Positions 44,762-55,618 of a stretch of DNA of 64,000 nt are shown here, piece after piece. Source of the stretch: Hofstenia miamia (Eukaryota > Xenacoelomorpha > Acoela); contig SCFE01000053.1 in assembly GCA_004352715.1 (NCBI GenBank), positions 2,086,292 to 2,150,291 of the forward strand. The letters run 5' to 3'. The notes below the pieces were generated by a model. The model did not search any database, was not told the origin of the DNA, and saw nothing but the letters and a program-made list of their open reading frames with translations. Positions within the stretch are counted from its first letter, which is position 1, and each line of letters starts with the position of its first letter. The translations under genes and the position numbers were made by a program.

Positions 44762-45600
44762 AACTTTTAAAATAGTAGTTAAACAATCCGGGTTTTATTA
44801 TTTATATCTCGTCGTGCTTCTAATACCGTTTTAGAAGCTCGAGACTATAAACATTTTTGGTAACGTTGTCCTTAACAGATCCGGAACCTGTTAGTGGTTA
44901 ATTTTTCCCGTCTTAGTAGTAATCTACTTTATAAAATCAAGGGCAGAGTTTAGCTGACCTGTCTTCTGATACTGGAATTTAGAGCAAAATAGTTCGCAAT
45001 CGTGTTAGACTTGTTTGTGGTGTTTAGTAAATTATTAGTTTTAGACTAAGTTTTAATAAAAACCCCGTTTTAAATCAACCTTACTGCTGTACTTAGTATT
45101 GAACTGTTAGTACAAGGAAATATTGTAAATTATTCTACAATACTGAACGAGCAGTCGGATTCTAGAAATATTTTGACTCACTGTTTAGAGTTAGAGGGAC
45201 ATTGACAAGAAATTTCTTGGTGTTTAAACTTTGGCAGAGACAGTAGTCTTTAGTTTTTTTTTAAAATTTAACAATCGGACTTTTTGATAGATTTTTGAGA
45301 AGTCTGAGTTCAACCCCTTGACGGTACATTGAACACCCTCGTGATTTTAGGCTTTAATCTTAGTGACTTAGTTTTCTTTCTCGGCTACACTTTAGGTTAT
45401 AAAACTCCTGAGTTAAAATCCTTTTTCACGACACATCATTAAATTTTGGATACTTAAAAGCCAGCTACATAAAATGATGTATTCATTTCTTAATTCGAAG
45501 CATCACGTCTACTAATATTCTCAATAATCTCAAAGTGAATATGATGATATGTTGGACCCCTTCATCAGACCATCATAATCTAGATAGGGCAGTACATCTT
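44762..45600. other. non-coding stretch
   Basis: No gene recognised; may include the decayed 3' end of the P/THAP9-like element. Confidence 0.3.
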
Positions 45601-45636
45601 TGAATGTAGAAGATTTGAAAGAGAAAACCACATGCT

Positions 45637-46645
45637 CTAAAGCCATATTCCATTTAGCTGTCTGTAATTACCAAATTTTGATCCCAAAACATCGCTCTGG
45701 AATTTCCCCAACAAAACATAGTTGTAGTTACGCTCATCCAGCAAATAATTGCAAATGTCAACAGCACAATGACAAAGATTATACAAGGATGTGGCAGTTT
45801 CACTTGTCAAAACATGTAATCTATGAATACCTCGGCCGGAACTTTTCATCGCAATAAACATATTAGCACATTCCAATAAATACAGTAAATTTGATTTTGA
45901 CTGTCGAGAAATTGCGGATTGAAACCATCATTGTTGCTGACTTAACATTCAAAATTTTGAACCAGTTGCAAACAATTTCAACATTCAACAAATGCAGCAG
46001 TACCTATTTTAGATGGAAAATAACACCTCAACGCTGCAACAGTTTTTTCACTAAATATCTGCAGTGCAAGAGGTACATTTTGTCTTTGCATTATTGTAGG
46101 GGAAACAGCAACTAGAGTTAAAGTTGATAACTTTAGTACTGTATCAGATGAGTTTTCATGGACAACTAATGAACACAAGACAGCCCAATTAGCTTTATAA
46201 GATTTAGATCTAAACATAAAATGTGATCATTGAGGCTAGTACTGCTCGTGCAAGTTTGCTAGGAATATCTAATGAACATGATTTCCTCTAAATCTAAGAG
46301 CTGGCTTAATAGCTACTTCATCCATCACCAAAATGAATCTTTTTTTCACTAGTGGGAATAGTATTCATATGAGTTTTAAATATATTAGAAATGTCACAAG
46401 AGAAACCAGATATGTAATGCTGTAATGTTGTGGGAGAAGGCAATATCAAAAAGACCTTAACTGAGAATAGCAATAGCAATATCGGGAAATGTTCTATATT
46501 TCCAGAGCACTGAAAATAACATCAGAATAAGAACGTTTATTGACAAGCGGCATTGATTCAACAAAAAATTAATTTCTTCTTTGAATTTGATGAACTGCAT
46601 TCGTCAGATAGATTCTAATCTCCTCTAAATGATGTGATGCGGTTA
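45637..46645 (-). pseudogene. P-element/THAP9-like transposase remnant
   Basis: On the minus strand, in broken frames from 46645 to 45637: EEIRIYLTNAVHQIQRRN, MPLVNKRSYSDVIF, LVMDEVAIKPALRFRGN (catalytic aspartate region, about 46320), then PTIMQRQNVPLALQIFSEKT (about 46105-46050), VCNWFKILNVKSATMM, and finally SSGRGIHRLHVLTSETATSL and YVLLGKFQSDVLGSKFGNYR (about 45700-45650). The order and wording match the RNase-H-like and C-terminal parts of THAP9/P-type transposases. The N-terminal THAP zinc finger was not found. Multiple frameshifts; dead. Confidence 0.75.
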
Positions 46646-46650
46646 TTTTA

Positions 46651-46865
46651 CACTAGAACGGCCATTACTCCTTGTGATTCTTTTTCATGCAGCATTTCAA
46701 AATAGAACATTTTGTAAAAATAAGAAAAAAAATTACACCTGCAAATTCAAATGGATTATCAGTTTAATTGGTGGTGCATATACCTGCTGTTGTTTTTAAT
46801 GAATGCATACACAAGTAAACAAAATTCTAATTTCGTCAATTTTGACACACTTGGCCGTTCTAGTG
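46651..46865. mobile_element. piggyBac-like MITE, 215 bp
   Basis: Perfect 14-base terminal repeats: CACTAGAACGGCCA at 46651-46664 and its exact complement at 46852-46865. The right flank is TTAA and the left is TTTA, close to the TTAA target of piggyBac. It sits between the P/THAP9-like remnant and the unrecognised coding remnant. Confidence 0.8.
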
Positions 46866-47468
46866 TTAAGTTTAAATCTATTTCATTCCTGCTGTGATAC
46901 GTTTTAAAATAGTGGATAATTTCATCCAACTGACTCCACGAAGTTATGCACCCAAACCTAGATAAGTGTACAGGCATTGTCACAGTTTGATTATGAACAG
47001 TATCAGTATATCGAATATTGGAGTTATCTTTGAAAATAAAGCACAATAAGCACATAGTTGCCGATGTACTCCAACGCCACACAAGATACCGATAAATATT
47101 TTTGAATTTTCGTCAAATTTGGGATTTTCGTGGTCAATGAAACAAGAAGAAATATGGTTTCCTATTTCGTTAGCAAACAATGTTGGATCAATTTTATCAA
47201 TCCTTTCGAATTGGCGGATTTCATCACTATCAAGCAATAGTTTTTCGACAACTTGCCAAGTGCATTGGTTGATCGCCTTTTGTGCTGAATTTGTTTCAAG
47301 CATGAGCTCGGTACGTCGAAAACAGAAGGAGGAATTGAAGGTGTTTTGTAACGTCCAGCAGTACCAGTAGTCCAACACTAATCTTCCAATGTTTCTGGCC
47401 AATGTTTTCGGCAAATAAAAACATTCTTGGGTAATGTGGCAGGGTTGTTGGGAAGTGCATCTATCCAA
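46866..47468 (-). pseudogene. unrecognised protein-coding remnant
   Basis: The minus-strand frame 47468-46980 (162 codons) reads FYLPKTLARNIGRLVLDYWY, QCTWQVVEKLLLDSDEIRQF and KIDPTLFANEIGNHISSCFI. Near 47090 the coding-like sequence passes into another frame (MCLLCFIFKDNSNIRYTD, then CITSWSQLDEIIHYFKTYHS) and is cut off by the MITE at 46865. The composition is clearly protein-like, but no family was recognised. It could be the N-terminal part of the neighbouring transposase, another mobile-element protein, or a decayed host gene. Confidence 0.4.
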
Positions 47469-49022
47469 AGATCTAAATATACCTAAATACGTCGAATATT
47501 AGATTGAGACTGCAAAACCGCATTGGCCAAATCTATGCATAAAGTTAGGATGTATTTAACTATTTAAATTTAATTCAATAAGAAATAAGCACTGCACTTT
47601 TAAAAAAACATATCATCATTGATTTTGAACTTTATTAAGCAATTCTGGAAACCAAATTTTCACTCAACTAGCTAATTTGTTTCACCACACAGGGATATCT
47701 ATTAGTCAATTTAACAGGTTTATAATCACAGAGGACATGTAATTACTTTGTGTCGAAAAAATATTTGTTCAATAGCATACTCTCTATTCAGTTATGAAAA
47801 TCCCCGGCACTGCAAAGTACCATAGCAAGCATTTATTAGGATTAAGATGCTTTAGAAAAATCAAAGCAACTTTATTTAAATTATATTCTTAATATTTATA
47901 AATCAATTGTTAAAAAATAAAAGACTTACAGGCACATATCCATCACCCTTGTAATAATTCGATTTGCAATGAAAAACGCTACACATATTAACTAACCATT
48001 ACGCAATTACAATGCATTATTACGCGAATATTTTTTGCTGCAAAATTTCTGTCGCGTAATTTATCCCTTCAATTAAAATTCTCGTAAGAAATATTAAGCA
48101 TCTTGATTGGTTTAGATGTTCTTGGCCTGTATATAAATTTCATTTATAAAATTTTGCGTTAAATTATTTATCACGTTTATTCATTGTTATTAATATAAAA
48201 TGTTTCTCTGCAAAGTTCGTCGCTACATTCATACATAAATTTCATTTATAAGCTTTTTTATTACAGTATTTAGTGTGTTTATTGAAGTTTATTCTATATA
48301 TTGTGTAATCTTTTCAATAAATAGTAAAGTTCATCTTTCAACTACATAATGTAATTTGCAGAATGCCTTAAATTGGGGGGGGGTATTATTTGCGATATTA
48401 AATAAAACACATATAAACAAAACCATTAATGTTTCAAAATACAGAAAAAAATCTCAATATACAATAAATAATAGTCAAATTTAAGTGTATGTACGTTTTT
48501 CTATCTCGTTTTTGAATGTTTATACTAATATTGCCATAACATTAGCATTTTGTTCATTGCCTATCATGAAAAGATGTCTTCATTTTGACACATTATTTAG
48601 TTTTTACAATGATTCAAGTGGTGACGGTTGACTTTATTCAACAATGTAAGTCATTTTTGCATTTTAATAAGTTAATATTGCAATTTTTTTTTCATGTGAT
48701 TACGAACTATTATAAAATTTCATACTGTTTCTACACGTTTAATATCTTTGTCAACAAAAATTTACATTAGAGTTGTGGAAATTATATCCTTAAAGAGGAA
48801 TTATTTCTAGTCACACTTCAATCATGGAGAAGATAAATCCAAAAAGCAAAAAAACTTAGAACATAGAAAATTTAAAGTCGATTTCTTCTTTCACATATTT
48901 TTGATTATTAGTCTTTTTGGAATATTATTTCTAGATCTATACGTTTAGAAGCTTAAAGTGGGAGGGTATACAAAATATTTTTACAATGATCAAATAAAAG
49001 ATCGAAATTAGTCAAATGCTTG

Positions 49023-49053
<31 letters not shown>

Positions 49054-49477
49054 TAATATATAATTTATATATATAAATTATATATAATGGTTATAGTAGT
49101 ATTTATTGAATAATTTTGGCTAAGTAATTATTATTAAAAATTAAATCTAACAGCAGAAATTTGTGAGTCCAAATTTGCTAAAGCATAGAGCAACTCCAAC
49201 TAATAATGAGTATTAATTATGCATATTTGGAAAATATCGAATCATTTCCATTCTTAATATCCTACAGTTAGATACCACCACGGTTCTCCGAATGCACCGG
49301 AATGGTAAATTATGTACCAATATAGCTCACTATTATTTATAGAATTGATAATTTTAATTGAATTCCCTCAAAAAATGTATCAAAAACATTTCAAATTGTA
49401 CTAATTATTTTGGAGAGTTCACTATATAGGTATCAATTGTCTAAGGAATGAGAAACAATCATCCATCAAAATCTAAG
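47469..49477. other. non-coding stretch and 3' flank of ABCA copy C
   Basis: AT-rich, no gene. It contains an AT microsatellite (49028-49084, partly palindromic). Bases 49373-49420 match the 3' flank of copy B in inverted orientation. Confidence 0.45.
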
Positions 49478-49655
49478 TCCGTGCGCACACATCAGGGGAT
49501 GTTGCGCGAAAATCCATTTAATAATTGCTCCTGGAAGCGGCTCCCAGATGTGTGCACGGTCTTGAGAAATAGTTTTCGATTAGAGATGTTGAGCGAAATG
49601 ATAATCAAAAATCCATAATTTAGTTGGCGGCATCTCCCTGGTGTGTGCACCCGGC
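49478..49655. mobile_element. Harbinger/ISL2EU-like MITE
   Basis: GTGCGCACACATCAGGGGAT at the left pairs with GTGCACACACCAGGGAGATG read inward from the right. A third, internal copy (cccagatgtgtgcacgg, 49543-49559) makes the left half a smaller palindrome on its own. No coding capacity. A fragment of the same family lies at 21574-21600. Confidence 0.65.
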
Positions 49656-50125
49656 CGAATGTTGAGCTCATTAGAAATCGTGATGAAAACAAATAGTTAA
49701 GTCCAAATGTTCAAATGTTTGTTTAAGAGCCTATAATAACAAATTAATGTTCTTTTTAAGTTTTTTTTGCAAAAACTTGGAAGTTTGCAAATATTTAGTT
49801 AGCATTGATTTTTTAACAAAAAATAGAGAAGAACTCTAAGTGACAGCATAAGAGCTACCAAATGCAAAAATTTACTCAAGCCAACAGAAATAATATTGTT
49901 TAAAAGAAATTTAGGATGAGGAAATTCGAACAGCATGTTACAAAATTAAGTCAAGCAAAATGTTCAACTATTTCTATAAAGTTACAAGATTCAGTTACTC
50001 TTCATTTTTGATACAAAAAGTAAAGAACACCAAATTCACGACGATTTACTCAAACAAATACCAATGATAAAATTTAGTACACAAGAACTTAAAGATCAGG
50101 AAATTAAAGGCAGTTGCAAAATTCA

Positions 50126-53100
50126 TCAGGCTTGTTTTTCAGCTTGCTCAGCTATGTCCATAAATATAGTTTCCAATGTAGACTGACTTACAGTGTAGTC
50201 ATTTATGAGCTTTTGACTTTTCAGATTCCAAAATTCATTGAACAAATCAATTAAATTACATGAGTCTTTAGAAAGTTTATAGTAGAGATACACACATGAA
50301 CCAGCAGTGTACTCTTCCTCACTTAGAACAATTTTTGCTTTCATTAAATTTTTAACGGTATTTATGTTCTCATCATCCCCAGTTGACAATTGAAGAGATA
50401 CCATATAAAAACGGCCATATTTGTTCTTAAGATCTGCACCTGTTCCTTGACAGACAATCTTTCCCTTTGCCATAATCGCTATTTCATCACAAGAATTCTC
50501 ACATTCCTCCATACTATGTGAACTGATTAAAACCGTTGACCCATGCGATTTGGCGGTTTCTATTAAATTTTGAATTTTCAATCTAGTAATAGGATCTATT
50601 CCAGTTGTTGCTTCATCAAGGAAGATAACTTTGGGAAAACCTATGAACGCGATTGCAGTCGTTAATTTCCGTTTATTTCCACCACTATAAGTTCCAGCGG
50701 CTTTAGATGCATGCCTTTGTAAATCAAGGATATTTATGAGATAGTCTGAATACTCTTTATGAAGATATTTCGGAATACTACGGGATTCTGCGAAAATTTC
50801 AAGAAGTTGATATGAGTTTAGTTGTGCAGGTAATGCGTCAAATTGTGGGCAGTATCCAATATAGCCGAATATTTTAAATGGATTTGAAATAAGGCGAATG
50901 CCCACTAATGATATATCACCGTGCTGTATAAGGCTATTACCTGTCAACAATTCAAATGTCGTTGATTTACCAGCACCATTTACTCCAAGCAAACCATAAC
51001 ACTTTTGCCTTGGTACATTCAGATTTAAGTTGTTTACTGCAAGAGTGGTGCGAAAAATATATTTTCTATACTTGAAAAATAGGTCTGAAGCACTTATTGC
51101 GCTCATTTGATTCAATTTTTCAGGAGATTTCTCAATGAGACTTCTTAATTTGTAGAAAATATATCGAAAAATTAAAGAATCATTCACAATTGCTGCAGAA
51201 AAGTAGAATACGAAGTGAAGAAAAAAGATGAGAATAGTTTCATTAAAATGCTTCTGATTATCCTTATCAGGTTCAAAATTCATTTTAAGTCTACCGATCA
51301 TAGCGTTCGGTAAAAGATACGGCAGAATTCTTAGAAATATTCCAAGAAATACTAAAAATATGTTGACTTCATTCCGATCTTTGTAGGAAGGCAAGCTATT
51401 GTAATTGCCGCCTTCATATAGAATCGAAGAGTACATCAAATATGGAATGAAAAAAACAAACAGTAACACTAGTAAGCTTGAAGAAAAAATCCTCGAGAGA
51501 ATCATGATGTACGCAGCAGTAGCCATTGAATAAAAAAAATAAAAAACCAAAGAAATAAGGACTTTTCCGAGATATGTATCGGTCAATGTTGTGGAGATTG
51601 ACACGAGTATGAAATTGCATATGAAAATCAAGTAGATGGGTATTAACAAAGCAAAGAATTGATTGAAACATGAAACTGGCATATGGAAACCATTGGATCG
51701 CAGAAATTGAGGCATTTTTGTACTGCGTTTATAAACCTCAGCTACGGCCAAGTATAAAATAAATATAGTCAAGCAAAATTCCATATTTGACACAGTGTTT
51801 TGTTGCCTACACTTTTCTGGATCCTCATAGGTATTGGGAGTGTCGTTTTTGTGCTTAATTTGTGCAAACGTAATATTTACAGGCGAGGAGTTTGCTTGAT
51901 AGTATAAAAAATTATAGACCATCAGTAGACAGTCTGGTGCAGCAAACACCACTTTCGAATTGAAAATGCATTTGTATCCACTTGGTTGAACTTCAATGCC
52001 AAACGGATAATTGTCAATATATTTGTACATATCCTTTGCAGAAACAGTGCTTAGGCTACTTGCAACATTAGGTACAACTTCCACACTGTAGCCCCGAAGG
52101 ATAAGATATTGTTTAAAAGTATGAACTGTTCCATTGCCAGAAATTAATATCGTAGGATGTGAATACTTTTCAAGGCCTAATACAACATCATTTTTGTCAG
52201 CAGAAGACGAAGCTCTCTCAATATTGCAAATACTAAAGGTTAGAACCTGAATACCTATACAAAAGAACATAAACAATAGAAGTGGAATAATTTTCTTTAT
52301 TGATAAGTAAACAGAGACAATATCTATTAAAAATGAAGCATAATATGAATTAAACAGCCTTTCCGTGGTGCTCTCTTTTTTTTCTTTTTCATTTATTAGA
52401 TCTAACGATAACTTTAGTTCTTCTTCTTGAGGTTCGCTCATCCGAACAAACACGTCTTCTATTGTTGATGCGGAAATATTATATATAGTGTTTTCTTTAT
52501 CAAGTTGTGCTAATAAATTTGGAATAAGTTGGACATCACTTTTTGGTATTCTGTACTTTCCCTTTGCTTTATCAATAGACTGTATATTTGGACAAACTTT
52601 AGTGTAATTCGCACCAGGATTTTCTCGCGGTACTGATAGAACATAGCCAGATCCGTTTACTGACTTAAGGTAATCTGGTGATCCTATTGCTTTAAGATGT
52701 CCTTTGCTTATAATAGCTGCCCGTTGGCTAAGAACCTCAGCTTCTTCCATAAAGTGTGTGCTTATCAAAATTGTTTGACCTGACTTTGACCGCTGGGTAA
52801 AAAGTTTCCATAGTATTCGTCTTGTAGAAGGGTCGACAGCACTAGTTGGTTCATCAAGAATTGCGACAGAAGGCTGAGCAATGAGTGACATTGCTATGGA
52901 AATTCTACGCTGTTCTCCGCCTGAGAGACTCTGTACTTTTCGATGCATTTTATCTTGGAGATTTAATTCTGAAAGCAAAGTTTTGGCAGCTTCTTCCTTA
53001 AATTGTGTTTCCTTCAATTTACAAATCAATTGTAGGTGTTCTTTTACTGTCAGTCTTGTTAGAAAAATGTTGGCTTGTGGGCAAAAACCAATAGATTTTC

Positions 53101-54646
53101 TAATAACTTCATCATTTCCAATCATATCTTGTCCATTAAGGAACGCTTCTCCTGAAGTCGGAGATTCTAAGCCAACTAATATGTTCATTGTTGTAGATTT
53201 TCCAGCCCCATTTTGTCCCAAGAGAGCTGTTATCTGCCCTTCATAAAGATTTATGTTTAACTTAGTTAGCGCTTGAACACCGTTAGAGTAGGTCTTACTT
53301 AAATTTTGAATTTTCAAAGTACATTTTAAGTTTTCGAACTGGGCTTCATCATTTACTACTTCGAGTTCAGTTGCTTGAAAGTCATTAGTATTATTGATCA
53401 TTTTTGCTTTTATAAATGATACAGTCTTTGTAAAAACATAAGAATATAATGCCAGAGCTATGTAGAGAAAAGAACCTAAAAGCCCATAAAAAATTGCTAA
53501 CAGAGAAGTCGTAAAAAGTTCAGAATTATTGAAATCTGTGGCTATGTTACTCCAATGTGATCCAATTCCACTCACTTCGCCCGTAAAATAAGTGGTAAAT
53601 GCGTAATTTGCATAAATAGCTGGATGGAAAAGAAAGAGGCTTCCCAATAGCCGATTCATGTTTAAGAACTGCAACGTGAAACTTAGCATCCAAGCAAAGA
53701 CATATAAAAAAATTGCGATCATCATTGTGAGTGGAGTCTTAACAAATTTGCTACACAGAAGAGCAAATCCAATGCATTCCAAGAAACCAATATACATTAA
53801 CGTGAAAAGTAAAGGAACATTCGAGAACTCGATGAAGTAATAACCCGCTTTATTTGGGAAGAAATGTATTATACACGCGATTACAGTATAAATGAGAGCC
53901 ATAATGCATTGAACTATGATCCAAGCAATTCCCTGGTAGAAAGCAGACACTCCTTGAAAGGTAAAGAAGTCTGTTACTCTAAGGTTGTAATCAACTCTCA
54001 TTTCATTTAAGATGAATATAAAGAACATCAAGTAGAGAGCATTCATGTAAAGTAATGTCAAAGCGCTTAATATTTCGCCTTGGAGCTCATTCAATTTTAG
54101 TTGATGATCTTCTAAGCTCACATAAATATATGGTACTTCCTGAACGTTCATTGTTTTTTCGAGAAAAACCTTTGTTGCCCGAAGATAATAATTATGATAA
54201 TAATATTGAAAATCCATGCTTTTAAAGCCTTTTGAGAATAGATGCGTCGAAATGTAAGATGAATCATCAACTGGATAAAAAAACTGAATCCTTGAATTAA
54301 GAGTGCTTTCATCTTGTATGGTAACGTACATCGTATTAGGTTCATAGCTTTCATTGCTATCGTTAAACGAAATTTTATCATAAGTCTCTACAACACTTTT
54401 AAATTCTTCCCTCACTGTGGCATTTCGTATGACATACACTGTGCTTATCCAACTTATTTCATTTAAATATGTGGATGGCACACTTAGAGACAAATCTAAC
54501 TTTGTGTAGTTGAAGATTGAAAATCCACCAAAGATTAGCAACAGAATGGCGGGGATTACATATGTAGCAGCTATTCGACGCAATTGATTAAAAAGATGGT
54601 ACCAAAGTAGTGCGCCAACAACATGAATAAATGTTGTTGTAGACAT
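50126..54646 (-). CDS. ABCA-family ABC transporter, copy C (complete, intronless, 1506 aa)
   Basis: A single frame from the ATG at 54646 to the stop at 50126. Domain order: membrane segment 26-46; extracellular domain 1 about 47-190; membrane bundle about 193-410; nucleotide-binding domain 1 with Walker A GQNGAGKST (477-485), Q-loop FCPQA (521-525), signature LSGGEQ (574-579), Walker B VAILDEP (594-600) and H-loop His631; membrane segment about 785-805; extracellular domain 2 about 806-955; membrane bundle to about 1165; nucleotide-binding domain 2 with Walker A GVNGAGKST (1221-1229), signature YSGGNKRK (1320-1327), Walker B VIFLDEA (1340-1346) and His1377. All catalytic motifs of both ATP sites are intact, so the protein should be active. 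It is shorter than typical vertebrate ABCA proteins because both extracellular domains are small. The likely role is ATP-driven lipid export; the substrate is unknown. Lack of introns over 4.5 kb is unusual for an animal ABCA gene. Confidence 0.97.
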   Translation of the reverse strand: MSTTTFIHVVGALLWYHLFNQLRRIAATYVIPAILLLIFGGFSIFNYTKLDLSLSVPSTYLNEISWISTVYVIRNATVREEFKSVVETYDKISFNDSNESYEPNTMYVTIQDESTLNSRIQFFYPVDDSSYISTHLFSKGFKSMDFQYYYHNYYLRATKVFLEKTMNVQEVPYIYVSLEDHQLKLNELQGEILSALTLLYMNALYLMFFIFILNEMRVDYNLRVTDFFTFQGVSAFYQGIAWIIVQCIMALIYTVIACIIHFFPNKAGYYFIEFSNVPLLFTLMYIGFLECIGFALLCSKFVKTPLTMMIAIFLYVFAWMLSFTLQFLNMNRLLGSLFLFHPAIYANYAFTTYFTGEVSGIGSHWSNIATDFNNSELFTTSLLAIFYGLLGSFLYIALALYSYVFTKTVSFIKAKMINNTNDFQATELEVVNDEAQFENLKCTLKIQNLSKTYSNGVQALTKLNINLYEGQITALLGQNGAGKSTTMNILVGLESPTSGEAFLNGQDMIGNDEVIRKSIGFCPQANIFLTRLTVKEHLQLICKLKETQFKEEAAKTLLSELNLQDKMHRKVQSLSGGEQRRISIAMSLIAQPSVAILDEPTSAVDPSTRRILWKLFTQRSKSGQTILISTHFMEEAEVLSQRAAIISKGHLKAIGSPDYLKSVNGSGYVLSVPRENPGANYTKVCPNIQSIDKAKGKYRIPKSDVQLIPNLLAQLDKENTIYNISASTIEDVFVRMSEPQEEELKLSLDLINEKEKKESTTERLFNSYYASFLIDIVSVYLSIKKIIPLLLFMFFCIGIQVLTFSICNIERASSSADKNDVVLGLEKYSHPTILISGNGTVHTFKQYLILRGYSVEVVPNVASSLSTVSAKDMYKYIDNYPFGIEVQPSGYKCIFNSKVVFAAPDCLLMVYNFLYYQANSSPVNITFAQIKHKNDTPNTYEDPEKCRQQNTVSNMEFCLTIFILYLAVAEVYKRSTKMPQFLRSNGFHMPVSCFNQFFALLIPIYLIFICNFILVSISTTLTDTYLGKVLISLVFYFFYSMATAAYIMILSRIFSSSLLVLLFVFFIPYLMYSSILYEGGNYNSLPSYKDRNEVNIFLVFLGIFLRILPYLLPNAMIGRLKMNFEPDKDNQKHFNETILIFFLHFVFYFSAAIVNDSLIFRYIFYKLRSLIEKSPEKLNQMSAISASDLFFKYRKYIFRTTLAVNNLNLNVPRQKCYGLLGVNGAGKSTTFELLTGNSLIQHGDISLVGIRLISNPFKIFGYIGYCPQFDALPAQLNSYQLLEIFAESRSIPKYLHKEYSDYLINILDLQRHASKAAGTYSGGNKRKLTTAIAFIGFPKVIFLDEATTGIDPITRLKIQNLIETAKSHGSTVLISSHSMEECENSCDEIAIMAKGKIVCQGTGADLKNKYGRFYMVSLQLSTGDDENINTVKNLMKAKIVLSEEEYTAGSCVYLYYKLSKDSCNLIDLFNEFWNLKSQKLINDYTVSQSTLETIFMDIAEQAEKQA

Positions 54647-54678
54647 TGGAATCTAAATTACACATCTCTTATATATCA
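54647..54678 (-). promoter_or_regulatory. conserved leader immediately before the ABCA copy C start
   Basis: Minus strand gatatataagagatgtg, then taatttagattcca directly before the ATG; nearly identical to the leader of copy B. Confidence 0.45.
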
Positions 54679-54690
54679 CTTTTAAGCTAA

Positions 54691-54731
54691 ATGTATAATA
54701 ATTTGAATACAAATTTCCATTCTTAGTAATA
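54691..54731 (-). promoter_or_regulatory. upstream module of ABCA copy C shared with copy B
   Basis: On the minus strand tattactaag, then atggaaatt, then gtattcaaattattatacat. One copy here, two in copy B. Confidence 0.4.
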
Positions 54732-55223
54732 TACCTATGCAGTTCGCCTTAGTGCAAGCATTGGTGGAAAATATCCGCATTGCAATAATTTATCCCAAAA
54801 TTTGTATTGCTTAGCTGTAAGTAGCTTAAGTAGTTATTGAATTATTTATATTCTTTAATTTAATATTTGTAAAGCCATCAATAAACTCTGCGTCCCGACA
54901 GCTTCTGACTTTGCACTCAGCCCTCACTTACGGGACTTGGATAGTTTATTGACAGAAAATGATGTAGCTAGTTGTTGTTGGCATGAACTTTAGACCGCAT
55001 TGTTTTCTGAAAACTAGGTATGGGAAGAATTTAAATGTTCTTGTATTTTCAGGATTTTCTCTGAAAACTATCAATATTTTAACGTAATTCAAACATTTTT
55101 TACTATAAACCTTATCCACAGCATAGATATGCCGGAATTCCAGGATTCGCAAATTTCCTATTAGACTAGGCTGAGATTATATGGTTATTGTGGTTAAATT
55201 CATAAAATGTGCAATAATTACAG
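54732..55223. other. non-coding stretch
   Basis: Upstream DNA of copy C; no gene or repeat recognised. Confidence 0.35.
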
Positions 55224-55231
55224 GCACATAG

Positions 55232-55610
55232 TAGAGCTGGGCACCAGCCGGCTGAGCCGCCATCGCCGACCGAAAATTTAGACGGCTTAGTTGATTTATA
55301 ATTAAACATACTAAAACTCTGTCAAGGCAAACGAAATGTGTCATAAAAAGGAAATCGCATTTAATGTCTTTGATGTGGTAGTGATGTTAACATTGATTAG
55401 GTTGTCTTATTAATCAGATTGCCTGTAAGCGCATGATGAACTTTTCTGCAGATAGATAATTTCACAATACTGCTCACATCATGTACGGTTTTTACAGGAC
55501 TGTAGGCGGGTTTCTATATGAAATATTATGCAGTCTAATCCAATTCTATAGATGTCGCTTAGCCGGCTGCACCACCAATAGTAGTCGGCTGAAGGCGGCA
55601 CCCACCTCTA
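55232..55610. mobile_element. non-autonomous hAT MITE, 379 bp, with a perfect 8-bp target duplication
   Basis: The left end is TAGAGCTGGGCACC and the right end, read inward, is TAGAGGTGGGTGCC (12 of 14 matching). gcacatag occurs directly on both sides (55224-55231 and 55611-55618), the 8-bp duplication expected of hAT insertion. Subterminal GCCGGCTGAGCCGCC-type words recur near both ends. No coding capacity. Confidence 0.92.
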
Positions 55611-55618
55611 GCACATAG

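Noticed and set aside
52881-53840. Open frames antisense to ABCA copy C (52881-53246 and 53658-53840) and the matching ones in copy B
   Set aside because: Shadows of a strongly conserved coding frame; their conservation between copies follows from the near identity of the genes.
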